Part shown: piece by piece, positions 1 to 8,884 of the stretch
Position numbering within the stretch: position 1 is the first letter of the stretch
Layout: each line of letters starts with the position of its first letter
Assembly: GCA_019117125.1 (NCBI GenBank)
Contig: DXAL01000024.1
Span: 1 to 39,220, forward strand
Length of the DNA: 39,220 nt
Origin: Candidatus Mediterraneibacter merdipullorum
GTDB taxonomy: Bacteria; Bacillota; Clostridia; Lachnospirales; Lachnospiraceae
Direction of reading: 5' to 3'
Position numbers and translations under genes: made by a program
Notes under the pieces: generated by a model
What the model saw: the letters and a program-made list of their open reading frames with translations, nothing else
Told to the model about the DNA's origin: nothing
The model's database searches: none

Positions 1-40
1 TTTCCAGGGGAGCCCCTTCGGCCAGCTTGGGTACTTCTCC
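1..40 (-). tRNA. tRNA-Ser (GGA), partial at window edge
   Basis: Read on the minus strand, these bases give the 5' acceptor strand GGAGAAG, a D-arm region containing AAGCTGG, and an anticodon arm ending in CTGGAAA. That places anticodon GGA, which reads UCC and UCU serine codons. The 3' half lies beyond the left edge. It sits four bases downstream of the tRNA-Ser(UGA) gene and probably shares its transcript. The serine identity rests on the anticodon and the start of the molecule; the long variable arm is not visible here. Confidence 0.85.
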
Positions 41-44
41 AAAA

Positions 45-130
45 CGGAGAGGGTGGGATTCGAACCCACGCGCCCTTTCGGACAAACGGTTTTCAAGACC
101 GCCTCGTTATGACCACTTCGATACCTCTCC
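45..130 (-). tRNA. tRNA-Ser (UGA)
   Basis: The minus strand folds as a complete class II tRNA of about 86 nt. The acceptor GGAGAGG pairs with CCTCTCC, followed by discriminator G. The anticodon loop is CTTGAAA, giving anticodon UGA. A variable arm (GTCCGAAAGGGC region) and the T-arm sequence GGGTTCGAATCCC are present. The CCA end is not encoded. A promoter-like sequence lies about 75 bases upstream. Confidence 0.96.
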
Positions 131-204
131 AAATGCATGCCGCACATGTATCGCTTATTCATTTGCGCCGCCAGTGAGCACGACCGCTCTGTGCGACGTG
201 AATT

Positions 205-234
205 ATTCTATCACAGTTACAAAATCCATGTCAA
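205..234 (-). promoter_or_regulatory. Probable sigma-A promoter for the serine tRNA pair
   Basis: On the minus strand a perfect -35 box TTGACA (229-234) is followed by an 18-base spacer and a -10 box TAGAAT (205-210). The predicted start site would fall about 65 bases before tRNA-Ser(UGA). The -35 box overlaps the ispD stop codon region, so the tRNAs can be transcribed apart from the ispD operon. This is a consensus match only; no start site is known. Confidence 0.7.
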
Positions 235-932
235 GACTTTCTTTGCAAAAAGACCTCCGCAACTGCAAGATCCTCCGGTGTGGTAATCTTGATGTTCTCA
301 TAGGAGCCGCTGAAGAGCTTCACCCGGCAGCCCAGCATCTGCTCCGCGACCATCGCATCATCGGTCACGGCGATCTCATCCTGCTCCATGAGCCTGGCAT
401 ATGCCCTGCGTATCAGGTCTGTATCAAACACCTGAGGGGTCTGTACGAGCCACACCCTGCTCCGGTCCGGCGTCTGCTGCACGGTATTGTCTTCATCCGC
501 TATCTTAACCGTATCTTTCGACGGCATCCCCGCCACACATGCATGACATTCGGACACGCAGCGATAAGCGCGCGCAAGCATCTCGCCATCTACAAACGGT
601 CGGGCTCCGTCATGGATATAGACATATCCGTCCTTTGTCTTCTGCAGACCGTTCCACACAGAATCGTACCGCTGGGCGCCGCCCGGGATAATGGCGCTTA
701 CTTTTTCAAAACCGTATTTCTCCACAATCTCACAGCGGCAGTACTCTTCTTCACCGCTGCCGCACACAAGGATAATCTCATCGATGAGCGGAGATTCCTG
801 AAATGTGTTCAGCGAATAATAGAGCACCGGCTTTCCTCCCATGAGCAGATACTGTTTATGTACTTTTGTCCCCATCCGTTTTCCGCTGCCTGCCGCCAGC
901 ACGACAGCGGTACAGTATGTTTTCTCCATCAT
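231..932 (-). CDS. ispD: 2-C-methyl-D-erythritol 4-phosphate cytidylyltransferase IspD
   Basis: The enzyme transfers CMP from CTP to methylerythritol phosphate in the non-mevalonate isoprenoid pathway, in the cytosol. The 233-residue length is normal. The nucleotide-binding signature [10 protein letters not shown], with the following conserved lysine in HKQYL, lies near residues 13-28. The later motifs HDGARPF and KDTVK are also present. The start at 932 overlaps the tsaD stop as ATGA and follows a GGGAG ribosome site; a second ATG directly after it is possible. It is the last gene of the minus-strand housekeeping series, and no hairpin terminator is evident before the tRNAs. Confidence 0.96.
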   Translation of the reverse strand: MMEKTYCTAVVLAAGSGKRMGTKVHKQYLLMGGKPVLYYSLNTFQESPLIDEIILVCGSGEEEYCRCEIVEKYGFEKVSAIIPGGAQRYDSVWNGLQKTKDGYVYIHDGARPFVDGEMLARAYRCVSECHACVAGMPSKDTVKIADEDNTVQQTPDRSRVWLVQTPQVFDTDLIRRAYARLMEQDEIAVTDDAMVAEQMLGCRVKLFSGSYENIKITTPEDLAVAEVFLQRKS

Positions 933-1957
933 CTCTCTCCCAGCTTCAGGTTCGGCACCGCATTGAGGTCCCAGCCGTGTCTTGTGCCGGCAAGATATTC
1001 GTAGAATGCAGCCGCCCCGATCATTGCCGCGTTATCCGTGCAGTAGACTGGAGACGGATAGCAGAACCGCACGCCTTTTTCCGCGCACGCCTTTTTCATG
1101 GCAGCCCGGAGGGCGCTGTTGGACGCCACGCCCCCGGCAATGGCAAATGTATATACGCCGAAATCTTCCACCGCCTTCATGGAATTTTCCACCAGCACTT
1201 CCACCACTGCTTTCTGAAACGACGCCGCGATATCCGCAGGGTCAAACGTCTCGCCTTTCATCCTGCATCCATTGATGTGGTTGAGGACCGCCGACTTCAG
1301 TCCGCTGAAGCTGAAATCATACTCCGCGCCTTCGATATGCGCCTTCGGAAACTTCACCGCATCGGGATTCCCCTCCCTGGCAATCCGGTCAATCTTCGGT
1401 CCGCCCGGATAACCGAGCCCGATGGCACGCGCCACTTTGTCATATGCCTCTCCCGCCGCGTCGTCCCTCGTGCGCCCGAGTATCTCATACTCTCCATAAC
1501 CTTTCACGCGCACAAGGTGGGTGTGTCCGCCGGATGCCACAAGGCAGAGGAAGGGCGGCTCAAGGTCCGGATGTTCGATATAGTTCGCCGAGATATGTCC
1601 TTCGATGTGGTGCACGCCGACCAGCGGAAGATTTCTCGCAAACGCGATTGCCTTTGCCTCCGCCACTCCGACGAGAAGGGCGCCCACCAGTCCGGGTCCG
1701 TAAGTCACGCCGACCGCATCGATATCATCCAGCGTTACATCCGCCTCTCTGAGCGCTTCTTCGATGACCTGGTTGATTTTCTCGATATGTTTTCTCGATG
1801 CGATTTCCGGTACGACGCCGCCGTAAAGTTTGTGCAGGTCTATCTGCGACGAAATGACATTGGAGAGTACTTCTCTTCCGTTGTGCACGACCGCGGCCGC
1901 CGTTTCGTCGCAGGAGCTCTCGATGGCAAGGATATTCACATCTCTGATTTCTTTCAT
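929..1957 (-). CDS. tsaD: tRNA N6-adenosine threonylcarbamoyltransferase TsaD
   Basis: TsaD transfers the threonylcarbamoyl group from TC-AMP to A37 of ANN-decoding tRNAs, acting with TsaB and TsaE, both encoded a few kilobases upstream. The N-terminal [15 protein letters not shown] and the metal-binding histidines in HHIEGH are diagnostic, as is the late GGVASN motif. The ATG at 1957 gives 342 residues and follows a GAGAGG ribosome site at good spacing. An in-frame TTG at 1978 would overlap the RNase Z stop and is less likely. The last bases overlap the ispD start. Confidence 0.97.
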   Translation of the reverse strand: MKEIRDVNILAIESSCDETAAAVVHNGREVLSNVISSQIDLHKLYGGVVPEIASRKHIEKINQVIEEALREADVTLDDIDAVGVTYGPGLVGALLVGVAEAKAIAFARNLPLVGVHHIEGHISANYIEHPDLEPPFLCLVASGGHTHLVRVKGYGEYEILGRTRDDAAGEAYDKVARAIGLGYPGGPKIDRIAREGNPDAVKFPKAHIEGAEYDFSFSGLKSAVLNHINGCRMKGETFDPADIAASFQKAVVEVLVENSMKAVEDFGVYTFAIAGGVASNSALRAAMKKACAEKGVRFCYPSPVYCTDNAAMIGAAAFYEYLAGTRHGWDLNAVPNLKLGER

Positions 1958-1967
1958 GTCACGCCTC

Positions 1968-2876
1968 TCAATCTTCAAACATCAGTTCCGCCGACATTCC
2001 GTCCTTCCCCGCTTTCGCCGCCGGGAATATCTTACGCACTTCCTCCATGTACGGTTCCGGTCTTGTCAGCGACGGGCTGTAATGCGTCAGCCACATTTCC
2101 CGCACATGCGCATCCCGGGCAATCTGCGCCGCCTCGTAGAATGTCATATGTTTATATTCCGCCGCTTTCGCCGCCTTGTCTTTTTCCCCGTACATCCCTT
2201 CGCATATAAACAGGTCGGAGCCTTCCGCATTCCTCCGAATGGATTCTGTGGGACGGGTATCTGTTGTGTAGGTCAGCTTCAGTCCTTTTCGCGGAGGTCC
2301 GAGCACCATATCCGGCGTGTAGGTCCGGTCCGGGTCTTCTATCGTCTCGCCGTTTTGCAGGCGGCTCCAGTACGGAAGGGGGATTCCCTGCTCTTTTGCC
2401 CTTGCCGCATCGAACCTGCCGCTCCGGTCTATCTCCAGCGTATATCCGTAGCAGAGCACGTTGTGGTTCACACGGAACGCACGGATGCGGTACCCGCTCC
2501 TCTCAAAGCACTGTTCTGCTCCCTGGATTTCCTGATAGATGATGGGAAACGGAAGCTCCGGCGCGATGACGCGGAGGCTCCCCACAACACGTTCCAGTCC
2601 CTTCGGTCCGATCATTGTCAGCGGCTCTGTCCGGTCGGCATTCCCCATTGTGAGGAGAAGTCCCGGCAGTCCGCTGATATGATCTCCGTGATAATGCGTA
2701 AAGCATATCGTATCGATCGGCTTAAAACTCCATCCTTTTTCTTTCACCGCGACCTGGGTGCCCTCACCGCAGTCGATGAGCAGGCTGCTGCCGTTGAACC
2801 GCGTCATCAGCGACGTCAGATACCGGTACGGCAACGGCATCATGCCGCCGCACCCAAGCAAACACACATCCAACAT
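1968..2876 (-). CDS. rnz: Ribonuclease Z
   Basis: RNase Z is a metallo-beta-lactamase-fold endonuclease that trims the 3' trailers of tRNA precursors. The 302-residue product carries the zinc signature THYHGDH, with H61, H63, D65 and H66 as expected ligands, and early residues DCGEGTQ typical of the family. The C-terminal LTHYSP motif supplies another metal-binding histidine. The start at 2876 is preceded by GGAG at eight bases; longer in-frame extensions have no family similarity. It lies between the zinc-ribbon gene and tsaD with short gaps. Since the nearby serine tRNAs encode no CCA, this type of processing enzyme is needed. Confidence 0.95.
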   Translation of the reverse strand: MLDVCLLGCGGMMPLPYRYLTSLMTRFNGSSLLIDCGEGTQVAVKEKGWSFKPIDTICFTHYHGDHISGLPGLLLTMGNADRTEPLTMIGPKGLERVVGSLRVIAPELPFPIIYQEIQGAEQCFERSGYRIRAFRVNHNVLCYGYTLEIDRSGRFDAARAKEQGIPLPYWSRLQNGETIEDPDRTYTPDMVLGPPRKGLKLTYTTDTRPTESIRRNAEGSDLFICEGMYGEKDKAAKAAEYKHMTFYEAAQIARDAHVREMWLTHYSPSLTRPEPYMEEVRKIFPAAKAGKDGMSAELMFED

Positions 2877-2889
2877 ATTAATTCTCCAC

Positions 2890-3132
2890 TTACTCCTGTA
2901 TTTCCGCCGGCACCCGGAAGGAAGCCAGCAGTCTGTCGTAACAGGACTCGCACAGGTCGAAACTGTGCCTTTCCCCGTCCTTATCCGAAAAGTAATCCCA
3001 CGTATAATCCACACGGAACACCCCTTCCACGGGCATGCCGTTCTGGACTTTTATCTCCCTGCCGCACTGATTGCAGATCATCCTGCAGACTTCTTTCGTC
3101 TCGTTTGTTTCTTTTAATCTGTACTGGCGCAT
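2890..3132 (-). CDS. Small zinc-ribbon-like protein of unknown function
   Basis: This 80-residue protein has two CxxC pairs, C20/C23 (MICNQCG) and C61/C64 (CESCYD), spaced as a zinc ribbon. Between them is a hydrophilic, aromatic-rich segment. The start at 3132 follows a strong AGGAGGAG ribosome site at about seven bases, so the 17-residue basic leader before the first CxxC is probably real. The stop is 13 bases from rnz, so the two are probably co-translated. I do not recognise a characterised relative. Position inside a tRNA-maturation operon hints at an RNA- or translation-linked role, but this is only context. Confidence 0.85.
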   Translation of the reverse strand: MRQYRLKETNETKEVCRMICNQCGREIKVQNGMPVEGVFRVDYTWDYFSDKDGERHSFDLCESCYDRLLASFRVPAEIQE

Positions 3133-3188
3133 CGTATCTCCTCCTGTGTCCGCGCCGTCCCGGGATGTCTCCCCGGAAACGGCACTCC

Positions 3189-3204
3189 CCTGCCTGACGG
3201 CAGG
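3189..3204. other. Intercistronic hairpin upstream of the zinc-ribbon gene
   Basis: CCTGCC and GGCAGG form a perfect six-base stem around a TGAC loop in the 101-base gap between the TsaB-RimI gene and the zinc-ribbon gene. No T-tract follows on either strand, so it is not a normal intrinsic terminator. It could modulate read-through or mRNA decay. Confidence 0.4.
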
Positions 3205-3233
3205 AATGGGTCTTCTAATCTGTTACGCCCACA

Positions 3234-4448
3234 TTATATCGAAACATCAGAGCAAAGAACAGTGGGAACTGCTGGCAGCTCCCTGCTCATGAGGATGGCA
3301 TCTTCTGTCGGATTTTCATAAAAATTCTGACGGATGCCGTCTTCGCGAAAACCTGCTTTTTCATACAGCGCCCTTGCGGCAGTATTGCCGGAACGCACAT
3401 CCAGCAATATCCTGTGTACTTCTCCTGCCCTGCAGGATGCTTCCAGCTCTGCGAGGAGCGCCTGCGCTGCGCCCTGCCTCTGGAATTCTTTCAGGACGGC
3501 GATTCTTGCGATTTCCGCCTCATCCGCCGCCTGATAGGCAAGCAGATATCCCGCCGTGCGCTCTGCTTTCGTCACAATAAGGCAGATGGAATTGGGCTGT
3601 TCCAGCGTCTCTATCACAGATTTTTCACTCCACGCATCCGGGAAGAGCTGATGCTCCATCTCCGCCACCGCCGCCGCGTCCTCCATCGTCATGGGACGGA
3701 CCTGGGGCACTGCATTTTTCTCCCGCTCGGCTCGCTCCCGCTCCGCCTGGGACCTGCGCAGATATTCCGGCCGGAACTCCGCCGCCGTCTCAAACCTGCC
3801 CGCTTCATAATAGCGGATGCCAAGGGCGCCGACTGCCGCCGCTCTCTGCCGGTTCATAAAAGAAGGCGCAAAATAGTAAGGAACCTTCAATCCCGCTGCC
3901 AGCATCTCCCGGTATACGGGCACCCCGTCCCCGAGAAAGACAACCCTCCTCCGGTACACGTTCAGATGACGGATGAGTTCCTCCACGGGAACCGCCATCT
4001 GCATCCGGAGCACCTGGAATACCGGTTCGTCATACAGAGCGTCCTCTCCGCATTTCTTGTGGGAAAAGGAATAAATCCCGGTATATACCTGTTTCCTCCT
4101 GGCATCCATGATGGGACAGATCAGGTCCTCACACCCGTACATGCTGTACGCCATCGCATCCACTGTCGGCACATGGACCAGAGGCTTGCCGAGCGCGAGC
4201 CCCAGACCTTTCGCCGTGGCTGAACCGATGCGAAGCCCTGTAAAAGACCCCGGACCTCCCGCCACGGCAATGGCATCGATGGAAGCCAGGTCCATGTCCA
4301 CCATCTTCACCATCTCGTCAATCATCGGGAGCAGCGTCTGCGAATGAGTCTTCTTATAATTCGTCGTATATTCGGCTGTCGTCTGGTCGTCCTCCACGAC
4401 CGCCACTGTTGCGGTAAGCCCCGAGCTGTCTATTGCCAGTACCTTCAT
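3234..4448 (-). CDS. Fused TsaB (t6A complex subunit) - RimI (ribosomal protein N-acetyltransferase)
   Basis: This 404-residue protein joins two enzymes. Residues 1 to about 235 match TsaB, the non-catalytic actin-fold partner that activates TsaD: it begins KVLAIDSSG and contains GGPGSFTGLRIG. Residues from about 250 match a GNAT acetyltransferase of the RimI type: it begins VRPMTMEDA, carries the acetyl-CoA loop FQRQGAA, and ends with the RALYEKAGF motif. RimI acetylates the N-terminal alanine of ribosomal protein S18. A short charged linker (RERAEREK) separates the halves. The gene starts 16 bases after tsaE. Such fusions occur in several Clostridia, so it is a natural gene rather than a sequencing artefact. 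Confidence 0.95.
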   Translation of the reverse strand: MKVLAIDSSGLTATVAVVEDDQTTAEYTTNYKKTHSQTLLPMIDEMVKMVDMDLASIDAIAVAGGPGSFTGLRIGSATAKGLGLALGKPLVHVPTVDAMAYSMYGCEDLICPIMDARRKQVYTGIYSFSHKKCGEDALYDEPVFQVLRMQMAVPVEELIRHLNVYRRRVVFLGDGVPVYREMLAAGLKVPYYFAPSFMNRQRAAAVGALGIRYYEAGRFETAAEFRPEYLRRSQAERERAEREKNAVPQVRPMTMEDAAAVAEMEHQLFPDAWSEKSVIETLEQPNSICLIVTKAERTAGYLLAYQAADEAEIARIAVLKEFQRQGAAQALLAELEASCRAGEVHRILLDVRSGNTAARALYEKAGFREDGIRQNFYENPTEDAILMSRELPAVPTVLCSDVSI

Positions 4449-4464
4449 AATCCGTCACGTCTCC

Positions 4465-4893
4465 TTATCCGATTTCCCTGACTGTAATCTTCCGGTAATC
4501 AAATCCCTGGTCCAGGTCTTTTTCTATCCGGACATCCGTCCGCTTCTCCGGAAGTATCTCAGCAATGAGGTCCGCCCACTCTATCAGGGAAACGCCGTCT
4601 CCCATGACATAGTCATCGAATCCGACTTCCTCCATCTCCTCCACGTCGCCGATGCGGTATACGTCAAAATGATAGAACGGAAGCCGTCCTTCTTCGTATA
4701 CCTGTACAATCGTAAAAGTAGGGCTGTTTACCGGTCCTTCAATGCCTAGACCTTTTGCCAGCCCCTGGGTAAAAACAGTCTTTCCCACGCCAAGATCCCC
4801 GGTCAGGGTAAACACCTGTCCGGGAATCGCATGTTCTCCAAGTCTTTTTCCTATATTAAACGTCTCTTCAGGACTTCTCGTCTCCAATACCAT
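4465..4893 (-). CDS. tsaE: tRNA threonylcarbamoyladenosine biosynthesis ATPase TsaE
   Basis: TsaE is the P-loop ATPase that turns over the TsaB-TsaD complex during t6A synthesis. The 142-residue length is typical. The Walker A motif GDLGVGKT lies at residues 32-39, followed by the family motifs SPTF and FYHFDVYR and by the conserved LIEWAD near residue 105. The start at 4893 has a GAGAGG ribosome site. It sits directly before the TsaB-RimI gene, a common arrangement, and 33 bases after the AICAR formyltransferase gene. The TsaC/YwlC partner is not in the window. Confidence 0.96.
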   Translation of the reverse strand: MVLETRSPEETFNIGKRLGEHAIPGQVFTLTGDLGVGKTVFTQGLAKGLGIEGPVNSPTFTIVQVYEEGRLPFYHFDVYRIGDVEEMEEVGFDDYVMGDGVSLIEWADLIAEILPEKRTDVRIEKDLDQGFDYRKITVREIG

Positions 4894-4926
4894 AAAGGCT
4901 GCCTCTCTCTTTCAACCCTGCCGGCT

Positions 4927-6105
4927 CTAGTGGTGGAACAGACGGATTCCGGTAAACGCCATGACCATGCCGTACTTGTTGCATGTGTCGATGACATTGT
5001 CATCCCTTACCGAACCGCCCGGCTGCGCGATATATTTCACACCGCTCTTATGTGCGCGCTCGATATTGTCGCCAAAGGGGAAGAACGCATCGGAGCCCAG
5101 CGCCACGTCTGTCATCTTATCCAGCCATGCGCGCTTCTCCTCGCGTGTAAATACATCCGGTTTTTCCGTAAAGATATTTTCCCAAGCGCCGTCTGCAAGC
5201 ACGTCCATGTACTCCTCGCCGATATACAGGTCAATGGCGTTGTCTCTGTCCGCACGCTTGATGCCCTCTTTAAATGGAAGCTCCATCACTTTCGGGCACT
5301 GTCTGAGCCACCAGTTGTCTGCCTTCTGCCCGGCAAGGCGGGTACAGTGGATACGGGACTGCTGCCCGGCGCCAATCCCGATTGCCTGCCCGTCTTTCAC
5401 ATAGCAGACAGAATTGGACTGGGTGTATTTCAGCGTAATCATGGAGATTGCCAGGTCCATCTTTGCCGCGTCCGTCAGTTCTTTCTTCTCTGTCACTACA
5501 TTGGAGAAGAAATCCTTGTCAATGTTGAGCTCGTTCCTTCCCTGCTCAAACGTGATGCCGTACACTTCTTTGTGCTCCAGCGCCGCCGGCACATAATCTG
5601 CGTCAATCTGAATCACGTTGTAGTTTCCTTTTTTCTTCTGCTTCAGGATTTCCAGCGCCTCCGGCTCATAGCCCGGCGCGATCACACCGTCGGATACCTC
5701 TCTCTTTATCAGCCGCGCCGTGTCCACATCACAGACATCGGACAGCGCGATGAAGTCTCCGAAGGAAGACATCCGGTCTGCGCCTCTCGCCCTTGCATAG
5801 GCGCTGGCGAGGGGAGAGAGTTCTCCCAGGTCGTCTACCCAGTAAATCTTTGCCAGCGTCTCAGAGAGCGGAAGTCCTACCGCCGCCCCTGCCGGGGACA
5901 CATGCTTGAAGGAAGTCGCCGCCGGAAGCCCGGTCGCTTTCTTCAGCTCTGACACGAGCTGCCATCCATTGAACGCGTCCAGGAAATTGATATATCCCGG
6001 GCGTCCGCACAGCACGGTGATCGGCAGGTCGCTGCCGTCGCTCATGTAGATTTTTGACGGTTTCTGGTTCGGGTTGCATCCGTATTTCAGTTCCAGTTCT
6101 TTCAT
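4927..6105 (-). CDS. Stand-alone AICAR formyltransferase (PurH C-terminal type)
   Basis: The product formylates AICAR to FAICAR with 10-formyl-THF, the ninth step of purine synthesis. It corresponds to only the transformylase half of bifunctional PurH: 392 residues with no N-terminal IMP cyclohydrolase (MGS-like) domain. The catalytic Lys-His pair is seen in TSFKHVSPAG, and the late motifs PFGDNIERAH and QPGGSVRDD are intact. The ATG at 6105 is chosen because AAAAGGAG lies 11 bases upstream and the family-like sequence begins there; the ATG at 6129 has no ribosome site. The missing cyclohydrolase is the next gene upstream. Confidence 0.94.
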   Translation of the reverse strand: MKELELKYGCNPNQKPSKIYMSDGSDLPITVLCGRPGYINFLDAFNGWQLVSELKKATGLPAATSFKHVSPAGAAVGLPLSETLAKIYWVDDLGELSPLASAYARARGADRMSSFGDFIALSDVCDVDTARLIKREVSDGVIAPGYEPEALEILKQKKKGNYNVIQIDADYVPAALEHKEVYGITFEQGRNELNIDKDFFSNVVTEKKELTDAAKMDLAISMITLKYTQSNSVCYVKDGQAIGIGAGQQSRIHCTRLAGQKADNWWLRQCPKVMELPFKEGIKRADRDNAIDLYIGEEYMDVLADGAWENIFTEKPDVFTREEKRAWLDKMTDVALGSDAFFPFGDNIERAHKSGVKYIAQPGGSVRDDNVIDTCNKYGMVMAFTGIRLFHH

Positions 6106-6129
6106 CTTATCATCCGCTCCTTTTTTCAT

Positions 6130-6843
6130 TTACTGATTCTTGTTCACAATCTTCGTCTCGTATTTTCCCGTCTCAATATCAATACAGCGGACAAAAAGCG
6201 AAACTTTGTTTTCTTCGTTCAGGCTGTTCCAGAGAAGGTCTGTAAACGCCTCCATATCATCCGGCACGCTGATGAGCTTCGGCTCGCCCTCAAAGCTGGG
6301 GAGCGGATTCCCGTCGCACAGATAGGTGTGGATGAAGTGTCCTTCTCCCGGAGCCGGATTCTCGTATGCGAATGTGTATCTGCAGCAGCTGTCCGGGCTT
6401 CCGTTATTGCTCTTTAAGATGGACATGGCATAATTGTATGTCCCGTTCCCGATGTGCATGATGCCGGATATCCTCGGCGTATAGTTCGGCGCATCCGGCT
6501 CGAACTCCCTGCTGCGCAGTGACTGCTCAAACGTCATCTGCTTATCCATTCCCTCATAAATGGTATCCGTCTGGTCGCCGTTTGTCACGATGGTCTTATT
6601 GCCAAGGACGCGCACCGGAGCATAGATGATGAGGCTCGGGTCCACCAGTTTGGACTCGTCATATGCCTGTGTGCGGATGCCTTCCCCGTCCTCCACAAAG
6701 ATGCGGTTACGGCTGTTTTCGCTGCGCCCCATGATGAAATAGGCTGTGACAGCCTTTTTTCCGTCCGGCGTCCTGCCGATAATGATACCCCTGCCGGGAT
6801 ATGGATTGTTCCTAAGTTCTTCCTCGATCAACAACTTCTTCAT
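6130..6843 (-). CDS. IMP cyclohydrolase, PurO type
   Basis: The product is predicted to close the ring of FAICAR to IMP, the last step of purine synthesis. The sequence resembles the IMP_cyclohyd (PurO) family known from archaea and some Clostridia, not the PurH N-terminal domain: early NPYPGRGIIIG, then AYFIMGRSENSRNR, and later the AYENPAPG and IHTYLCDGNP regions. Its neighbour supplies the preceding reaction, which strongly supports the call. The ATG at 6843 (237 residues) follows AAAGGAG. A GTG at 6864 overlaps the previous stop and is a weaker alternative. Confidence 0.9.
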   Translation of the reverse strand: MKKLLIEEELRNNPYPGRGIIIGRTPDGKKAVTAYFIMGRSENSRNRIFVEDGEGIRTQAYDESKLVDPSLIIYAPVRVLGNKTIVTNGDQTDTIYEGMDKQMTFEQSLRSREFEPDAPNYTPRISGIMHIGNGTYNYAMSILKSNNGSPDSCCRYTFAYENPAPGEGHFIHTYLCDGNPLPSFEGEPKLISVPDDMEAFTDLLWNSLNEENKVSLFVRCIDIETGKYETKIVNKNQ

Positions 6844-6860
6844 GGTCGCTGCATCTCCTT

Positions 6861-8219
6861 TCACTCTCTGCTTTCTTCTTCCTCGTGTTCCGCTTCCTGC
6901 TTCGGAAGTATCTTCAGCCTGACTCTGCTGATGCGGTTGTCCTTCACCTCTTCCACCGTAAAGACCAGGTTGTCCACCTCGATCACATCCCTGTCTTCTT
7001 TCGAGGGGATGTGCCCCAGTTTCTCTATCAGATACCCGGAAAGGGTGTCATAGTTTTCCGTCTCCAGCTTCAAATCCAGTTCTTCATTCAGGTCGTCGAT
7101 GAGCAGTCCGCCGTCCAGGCTGTACTCATCTTCGGTGACCGGCTCGATCTCCGGTATCACCTCTTCATATTCTTCATTGATATCGCCCATGATTTCTTCC
7201 ACAAGGTCCTCTATCGTGACAATGCCGGAAAATCCGCCGTACTCGTCCACGAGTATCGCCATGTGGTGCCGCGTCTCCTGCATATTGCGGAACAGCTCGT
7301 CCGCCTCTTTCGTCTCCGGGACGAAGAACGGTTCATGAAGCATCTCCCGGATGTTCATCTTTTCCGGGCTGTTGCAGTTCCGGCGCAGCTCGATCATCAC
7401 ATCTTTTACATGAAGCACACCGATGATATTATCTATATTCTCTTCATAGACCGGAATGCGGTTGTGCCGCGTCTCCAGTATCTCATCTATCAGCTCTTCA
7501 AACGGCTCGCCGATATCCAGCGTAACGACGTCGCGCCGCGGAACCATAATCTCCCGTGCCGTCCTGTCGTCAAAGGCGAACACCGAGTCTATCATCTCGC
7601 GCTCGTCGTCGTCAAACGTGCCGCTCTCATTGCCCATCTTAAGCAGTGCCTTTATCTCCTCCTCGGTCACCGCCTCCTCCTGGTCTTCGGTCTTCATCCT
7701 CAGAATCCGGAGCACCAGCTTGGTAGAGACAGAAAGCAGCCGGATAAATGGCGACAGGATGATGGATATATAGTGAATCGGCATCACCGTCAGCATGGAA
7801 AATGCTTCTGCCTTCTGGAGTGCGATACGCTTGGGCACCAGTTCTCCGAATACAAGGTTAAAAAACATCAGCACCAGCGTCACACCATTGTGGGCGATCG
7901 CGCCGCTGTAGGGAATTCCGGCTTCGCTCATCCATGACCCGAGCACCGGTGCGATGCTCGATGCCGCCGACGCCGAGGAATAGAATCCGGCAAATGTAAT
8001 GGCGACCTGTATCGTAGAAAGGAACTTCGTCGAGTCCTCAAACAGTCCCTCTATGATCTTCGCCCTCTTATTTCCGTCTTCCGCCAGGCTGCGTATCCGG
8101 TTCTTATTGACCGATACCACCGCCATCTCAGCTCCGGCAAAATAAGCGTTCATCAAAGTAAAAAATACCAACAGTAACAAGTCGAATAAAATCGTGTTCC
8201 CCGCAGGGTCTCCGTCCAT
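6861..8219 (-). CDS. CNNM/CorC-type membrane protein (DUF21, CBS pair, CorC_HlyC domain)
   Basis: The protein has an N-terminal DUF21 membrane domain (about residues 1-190) including the [12 protein letters not shown] motif. A cytoplasmic CBS-domain pair follows (about 205-330, with [11 protein letters not shown] and [19 protein letters not shown]). A C-terminal CorC_HlyC domain (about 355-435, with DEYSLDGG and DTLSGYL) completes it. Relatives are linked to magnesium or other cation efflux and are often annotated as hemolysin-like; transport activity here is inferred. The ATG at 8219 (452 residues) follows GGGAGGAG at eight bases and is preferred over the ATG at 8246. It is the first gene of the operon behind a good promoter. 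Confidence 0.93.
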   Translation of the reverse strand: MDGDPAGNTILFDLLLLVFFTLMNAYFAGAEMAVVSVNKNRIRSLAEDGNKRAKIIEGLFEDSTKFLSTIQVAITFAGFYSSASAASSIAPVLGSWMSEAGIPYSGAIAHNGVTLVLMFFNLVFGELVPKRIALQKAEAFSMLTVMPIHYISIILSPFIRLLSVSTKLVLRILRMKTEDQEEAVTEEEIKALLKMGNESGTFDDDEREMIDSVFAFDDRTAREIMVPRRDVVTLDIGEPFEELIDEILETRHNRIPVYEENIDNIIGVLHVKDVMIELRRNCNSPEKMNIREMLHEPFFVPETKEADELFRNMQETRHHMAILVDEYGGFSGIVTIEDLVEEIMGDINEEYEEVIPEIEPVTEDEYSLDGGLLIDDLNEELDLKLETENYDTLSGYLIEKLGHIPSKEDRDVIEVDNLVFTVEEVKDNRISRVRLKILPKQEAEHEEEESRE

Positions 8220-8263
8220 AAAAAAACTCCTCCCAAATTCATTCATATTAAAGACTCAGGAGA

Positions 8264-8292
8264 AGTATATCATGTGCGTGCTGATTACGCAA
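8264..8292 (-). promoter_or_regulatory. Probable promoter of the CorC-purine-t6A operon
   Basis: On the minus strand TTGCGT (8287-8292) and TATACT (8264-8269) are separated by exactly 17 bases, 45 bases before the chosen CorC-like start. Gaps downstream are short through ispD, apart from 101 bases before the zinc-ribbon gene. This could therefore drive the whole series. It is a consensus match only. Confidence 0.6.
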
Positions 8293-8296
8293 GATG

Positions 8297-8337
8297 TCTT
8301 GTTTTCCGCCCCGCCGCATCTTGTTTTCCGCCCCGCC
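8297..8337. repeat. Short tandem duplication
   Basis: A 19-base unit beginning TCTTGTTTTCC and ending CCCCGCC occurs at 8297-8315 and again at 8319-8337 with no mismatch. A degraded third copy (CCTGTTTCCCGCC) follows. It lies in the gap between the CarD-like gene and the CorC-like promoter. No function is evident. Confidence 0.8.
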
Positions 8338-8389
8338 CGAACCTGTTTCCCGCCGCGCACACGCCTGTTTTACGCATCACTTTTCCGCG

Positions 8390-8884
8390 TTACTTTTCCG
8401 CGCGTTCTGTGTGCTCGGCGATGAACTGTCCAATCTCCTCTGCCGGGATTCCCAGTGCGTAAGAAAACTCACTGTAAAGGGCATGTTCCAGGAGCATCTG
8501 GTATTTCCGGTCCAGGCTCGTGACGCTGCCTCTGCTCTTCGTCCTCTTATAAGTCGTCTTGAGCACCCGCACCCAGTTCTCCGGGCAAAAATCAGCGATG
8601 CATGCTTTGTACTCCTGCTCCCGCGTCTTTTCATTCTTCACCTCCAGCGTCTCAATCTGGGGGATGCGCCCAATCAGTTCCAGCGCTTCCTCCCGGCTCA
8701 CCGGACGCCGGATATTCGCCGCGTCGTCCGCCGGCACATACGCCCTGTCCCTGGCATCCTCCACAGACCGGAGCGTGTAGTATTTCCTGCTGCTGTCCAC
8801 AAACGAGAAATCAAGCGTCCCGATATCTTCTACCTCATACAATCCTCTGCACTTATAAACCACCGCGTCTCCTCTGCTGAGCAT
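8390..8884 (-). CDS. CarD family transcriptional regulator
   Basis: CarD/CdnL proteins bind the RNA polymerase beta subunit and stabilise open promoter complexes. The 164-residue length fits the family. The N-terminal RNAP-interacting Tudor-like region is seen in the opening FSRGD-like sequence (here MLSRGDAVVYKCRGLYEV) and the KYYTLRSVED stretch. The remainder is helical and charged, with an RGSVTSLDRKYQ segment typical of the DNA-binding half. It has its own upstream gap, and the promoter-like TTACAT-17-TAATAT near 9000-9030 could serve it. It is divergent in sequence from well-studied members, so its regulatory target is unknown. Confidence 0.88.
   Translation of the reverse strand: MLSRGDAVVYKCRGLYEVEDIGTLDFSFVDSSRKYYTLRSVEDARDRAYVPADDAANIRRPVSREEALELIGRIPQIETLEVKNEKTREQEYKACIADFCPENWVRVLKTTYKRTKSRGSVTSLDRKYQMLLEHALYSEFSYALGIPAEEIGQFIAEHTERAEK

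Noticed and set aside
27-1004. A 325-codon plus-strand frame from the left edge
   Set aside because: It runs through two tRNA genes and antisense to ispD, so it cannot be a real protein gene.
866-2209. A 447-codon plus-strand frame across tsaD
   Set aside because: It is the antisense of clear TsaD and RNase Z sequence, rich in Arg/Pro/His without any recognisable domain. Its length results from the GC-rich codon pattern of the real genes.
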